From NCBI GenBank assembly GCA_013694495.1, contig JACDCH010000327.1:1-8115 (forward strand): a stretch of DNA of 8,115 nt. Reading direction: 5' to 3'. The notes beneath the pieces were generated by a model. The model worked only from the letters and a program-made list of their open reading frames with translations. It was not told the origin of the DNA and ran no database searches. The stretch is from Acidimicrobiia bacterium (lineage in GTDB: Bacteria; Actinomycetota; Acidimicrobiia; Acidimicrobiales; JACDCH01). The translations under genes were made by a program, and so were the position numbers. Shown one piece after another: positions 6,176-8,115 of the stretch (positions are counted from its first letter, which is position 1; every line of letters begins with the position of its first letter).

Positions 6176-6259
6176 GATGGAGGGTTCCCGACCGCCGCGG
6201 GCGAAGCCCTCCGACGCGGGAACCCGGAACCGAACGAAGACACAGAAAGGACTTGCGGC
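6172..6259 (+). repeat. Dispersed palindromic repeat, copy 2
   Basis: This is the second copy of the element at 3179-3265, in the same orientation. The inverted arms GGGTTCCCG (6182-6190) and CGGGAACCC (6217-6225) and the inner GGGC/GCCC hairpin (6199-6202 and 6206-6209) are identical to copy 1. The four substitutions and the one-base gap all lie outside these stems. The left edge again includes the TGA of the upstream gene, here pgsA (6173-6175). This copy lies between two co-directional operon genes, and with the following hairpin it makes up most of the 143-nt pgsA-patA gap. Confidence 0.85.
6182..6225 (+). other. Stem-loop of repeat copy 2 inside the PIM operon
   Basis: The same 9-bp stem with inner hairpin as in copy 1, here transcribed between pgsA and patA. 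No T-run follows. Since patA and pimA lie downstream on the same strand, a full terminator would cut them off unless they have another promoter; partial termination or 3'-end protection of the pgsA message are alternatives. None of these roles is shown by the sequence. Confidence 0.4.
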
Positions 6260-6296
6260 CCCATGATCGTCGACCACGAATCCGTCCGCAGGTCCT
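6248..6296 (+). other. Long-arm RNA hairpin in the patA leader
   Basis: AGGACTTGCGG (6248-6258) pairs with CCGCAGGTCCT (6286-6296) along all 11 positions, ten as Watson-Crick pairs and one as a G-U wobble in RNA. The 27-nt loop can fold further: GATCGT (6264-6269 region) faces ACG-A-ATC (6275-6281 region) with one bulge. The structure ends 22 nt before the patA ATG and starts within the weakly similar right end of repeat copy 2, but is not formed in copy 1. It could be a leader structure controlling patA, or a by-product of GC-rich sequence. Confidence 0.4.
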
Positions 6297-6318
6297 GAGC
6301 CGTCGGTCGGCCCAGTCC

Positions 6319-7212
6319 ATGCCCAGCCGCGCCCTCCGGCTCTTCCACCTCGGTTCCTGGGCGTCGCGCCACGCGCCGGCGCCGGTGGCCTCGGCCGCTT
6401 CCGGCCTGGCCGGCGCGATCGCGGTCGCGATGGCGGGGGACAAGCGCCAGCAGGTGGAGCGGAACCTCCGGCGCATCCACGGCCGCCCGCTGTCACGATG
6501 GGAGCTGCAACGTGGCGTCCAGGCGACGTTCGCCAACTACGCCCGCTACTGGATCGAGTCGTTCCGCCTGCCCGGCACACCGCCGGAGGTGCTCGACGCC
6601 GGCATCGCCATCGAGGGCTGGGAGCACGTCGAGGCCGGCCTCGAGCGCGGCCACGGGGTGATCCTCGCCCTGCCCCACCTGGGCTCCTGGGAGTGGGCCG
6701 GGTTCTGGGTGGCGGCGTGCAAGGAGGTGCCGATCAGCGTCGTGGTCGAATCGCTCGAGCCCCGCGACGTCTACGAGTGGTTCGTCGGGCTGCGCGAGTC
6801 CTTCGGCATGCACGTGATCCCGCTCGGGCCACGCGCCAGCTCCGAGGTCCTCGCTGCCCTCCGGGCCAACCACCTCGTGTGCCTGCTCAGCGACCGCGAC
6901 ATCAGCGGCAGCGGCATCGAGGTCGAGTTCTTCGGCGAGACCACCACGCTGCCCGCCGGCCCGGCCACGCTGGCGCTGCGCACGGGCGCGGCGCTGATCC
7001 CGACGGCTGCGCTGTACGAGGGCGGACACCGGCGCGGGATCGTCCGGCCGGCCCTCGACCCGACCCGGACCGGCCCGTTCCGCCAGGACGTGAGGCGCCT
7101 CACCCAGGAGCTGGCCCACGAGCTCGAGGCCTTCATCCGGCTGGCGCCCGAGCAGTGGCACCTGCTGCAGCCGAACTGGCCGTCCGACGCCCTCGCCGCG
7201 GAGCCCGCTTGA
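6319..7212 (+). CDS. patA: LpxL/HtrB-family acyltransferase, probable PIM acyltransferase PatA
   Basis: A 297-residue membrane-associated acyltransferase. In mycobacteria the gene between pgsA1 and pimA encodes PatA, which moves a fatty acyl chain from acyl-CoA to the 6-position of the mannose on PIM1/PIM2 at the inner face of the membrane. The catalytic H(x)4E is H120-LGSW-E125 inside LALPHLGSWEWAG. The second family block, LLSDRDISGSGIEVEFFGE (189-207), includes E203, which by position matches the glutamate proposed to pair with the histidine in PatA. LPAGPATLALRTGAALIPT (211-229) and the tail WHLLQPNWPSD (280-290) are also typical. No signal peptide is evident; residues 21-39 are mildly hydrophobic. 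The ATG at 6319 gives the usual family length, but its ribosome site is weak. The stop overlaps the pimA start. Acceptor and acyl chain are inferred from context. Confidence 0.9.
   Translation: MPSRALRLFHLGSWASRHAPAPVASAASGLAGAIAVAMAGDKRQQVERNLRRIHGRPLSRWELQRGVQATFANYARYWIESFRLPGTPPEVLDAGIAIEGWEHVEAGLERGHGVILALPHLGSWEWAGFWVAACKEVPISVVVESLEPRDVYEWFVGLRESFGMHVIPLGPRASSEVLAALRANHLVCLLSDRDISGSGIEVEFFGETTTLPAGPATLALRTGAALIPTAALYEGGHRRGIVRPALDPTRTGPFRQDVRRLTQELAHELEAFIRLAPEQWHLLQPNWPSDALAAEPA
7200..7203 (+). promoter_or_regulatory. Ribosome site and TTGA overlap that set the pimA start
   Basis: GGAG at 7200-7203 lies 5 nt before TTG at 7209-7211. The bases TTGA (7209-7212) hold both the pimA start codon and the patA stop codon TGA. 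The arrangement predicts translational coupling. It supports TTG as the true start, because the PimA N-terminal pattern KIGIICPYS begins at the very next codon. Confidence 0.65.
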
Positions 7213-8115
7213 AGATCGGCATCATCTGCCCGTACAGCGTGTCGGTCCACGGCGGCGTGCAGATGCAGGTGCTCGGGCTGGCCCGCTCGCTGCGCGCCCT
7301 CGGCCACGACGCGCTGGTGCTCGCCCCGAGCGATGGCCCGCCCCCTGAGGTCGGGATCATCGTCGTCGGCAGCAGCGTGGCGACGCCCGCCAACGGGTCG
7401 GTGGCGCCCATCGCCCCCGGACCGGCGGCGCAGCTGCGCACCCTGCGGGCCCTGCGCGACGAGGCGTTCGACGTGGTCCACCTGCACGAGCCGCTGGCGC
7501 CGGGCCCGACCCTCACGACCCTCACGGTCCACCCGACCCCGCTGCTCGGCACGTTCCACGCCGCCGGCGTGAGCGCGGCCTACCGCTACCTGCGCCCCGC
7601 GGTGCGGCGGCTGGCGGCCCGGCTCGACCACCGTTGCGTCGTGTCGGCCGATGCCGAGGCCCTCGCCGCCCGCTACCTCGGCGGCGCCTACACCCGCCTC
7701 TGGAACGGGATCGACGTCGAGGCCCACGAGGCCGCCGAGCTGTGGCCGACCGACGGCCCGACCGTCTTCTTCATCGGGCGGCACGAACCCCGCAAGGGGC
7801 TCGACGTGCTCCTCGCCGCGCTGGCCCGGCTGCCGGCCGACGTGCGGGTGTGGGTGGGCGGCGACGGCCCCGACCGCGAGGCGCTCCAGGCGCGCTACGG
7901 CTCTGATTCGCGCATCGAGTGGCTCGGCCGCATCGACGACGCCGAGAAGCTGCGCCGGCTCCGGGGGGCCGACGTGCTGTGCGCGCCGGCGGTGCGGGGC
8001 GAGTCGTTCGGCATCGTCCTGCTCGAGGGGATGGCGGCCGGTGCCGCGGTGGTGGCATCGGACCTCGACGGCTACCGCAACGTCGCCACCCACGAGGTCG
8101 ACGCCCTCCTCGCCC
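7209..8115 (+). CDS. pimA: GT4 mannosyltransferase, probable PimA (3' end outside the window)
   Basis: The first 302 codons of a GT-B fold, GT4-family retaining glycosyltransferase; PimA proteins are about 375-390 residues long, so roughly 75-85 are missing at the window end. PimA transfers mannose from GDP-mannose to the 2-position of the PI inositol on the cytoplasmic side, the first committed step to PIMs. Family marks seen are KIGIICPYSVSVHGGVQ (2-18), with the glycine loop G15-G16; HLHEP (91-95); TFH with H117, matching the catalytic-site histidine of PimA; FIGRHEPRKG (188-197), with R191 and K196 for the nucleotide phosphates; and GESFGIVLLE (264-273), the GT4 E(x)7E motif with E265 and E273. 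The start is TTG, overlapping the patA stop. The resemblance to mycobacterial PimA is strong through CAP...GESFGIV and VVASDLD. A different GT4 sugar or acceptor cannot be excluded from sequence alone. Confidence 0.92.
   Translation, partial: MKIGIICPYSVSVHGGVQMQVLGLARSLRALGHDALVLAPSDGPPPEVGIIVVGSSVATPANGSVAPIAPGPAAQLRTLRALRDEAFDVVHLHEPLAPGPTLTTLTVHPTPLLGTFHAAGVSAAYRYLRPAVRRLAARLDHRCVVSADAEALAARYLGGAYTRLWNGIDVEAHEAAELWPTDGPTVFFIGRHEPRKGLDVLLAALARLPADVRVWVGGDGPDREALQARYGSDSRIEWLGRIDDAEKLRRLRGADVLCAPAVRGESFGIVLLEGMAAGAAVVASDLDGYRNVATHEVDALLA

Noticed and set aside
3179..6259. CRISPR or transposon reading of the two repeats
   Set aside because: Only two copies 3 kb apart with genes between them, no spacer regularity, no cas or transposase gene, and no visible target-site duplication.
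6177..6298. Two short frames between pgsA and patA: 29 codons (6177-6266) and 11 codons (6263-6298), joined by an ATGA overlap
   Set aside because: The first lies inside the repeat, and the one-base gap relative to copy 1 shifts its frame, so no shared protein is encoded. The second sits in the hairpin loop and arm, with a poorly spaced ribosome site. Neither has independent support.
3183..6318. tRNA or other known RNA gene in the intergenic gaps
   Set aside because: The hairpins at 3189-3231, 6182-6225 and 6248-6296 do not form a cloverleaf and carry no T-loop signature; no known riboswitch consensus was recognised.
4673..6580. 635-codon minus-strand open frame crossing the EF-G-like 5' end, pgsA and the repeat
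   Set aside because: It reads through the repeat and overlaps two genes in other frames. Arg/Pro/Gly-rich composition without motifs marks it as a shadow.
6771..8093. 440-codon open frame on the minus strand opposite patA and pimA
   Set aside because: Long, but it mirrors the codon structure of two clearly recognised plus-strand genes. No domain motifs are seen. Stop-free antisense frames of this size are expected at this GC content.

Overview
This very GC-rich window (about 70% by eye, third codon positions almost all G or C) looks like chromosomal DNA of a high-GC actinobacterium. The gene order threonyl-tRNA synthetase, HIT-family hydrolase, CDP-alcohol phosphatidyltransferase, LpxL/HtrB-like acyltransferase, GT4 mannosyltransferase matches the well-known mycobacterial block thrS - Rv2613c - pgsA1 - Rv2611c (patA) - pimA, which starts phosphatidylinositol mannoside (PIM) synthesis. 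Divergence of the proteins and the promoter style (TAnnnT box 10 nt before an ATG) suggest a deep lineage such as Acidimicrobiia. That placement is inference.

Layout: 1-37 is the probable tail of an upstream gene. 85-2109 is thrS, apparently transcribed without a leader. 2117-2644 is the HIT protein, 7 nt behind thrS. 2679-3182 is an unrecognised two-helix membrane protein with its own thrS-like promoter box. 3268-5343, on the minus strand, is an EF-G-like GTPase (EF-G2 type) with non-canonical G motifs. A 145-bp divergent promoter region follows. Then on the plus strand come pgsA (5489-6175), patA (6319-7212) and pimA (7209 to beyond the window end), the last two joined by a TTGA overlap.

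Compared with the mycobacterial block, the membrane protein and the opposing EF-G-like gene split it into a thrS-HIT part and a lipid part. The lipid part is biochemically coherent: PgsA would make phosphatidylinositol phosphate (PI after dephosphorylation), PimA would add the first mannose, and PatA would acylate the mannose, all at the cytoplasmic face of the membrane.

The most unusual feature is a dispersed imperfect palindromic element of about 87 bp. It occurs twice, 3 kb apart and in the same orientation, and in both copies its left edge includes the TGA stop codon of the preceding gene. Copy 1 exactly fills the space between two convergent stop codons. Copy 2 sits in an unusually long gap inside the PIM operon. 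The base differences between copies fall outside the stems. No mobile-element genes, tRNA, rRNA or CRISPR array were seen, and no defence or biosynthetic novelty beyond the points listed as findings.
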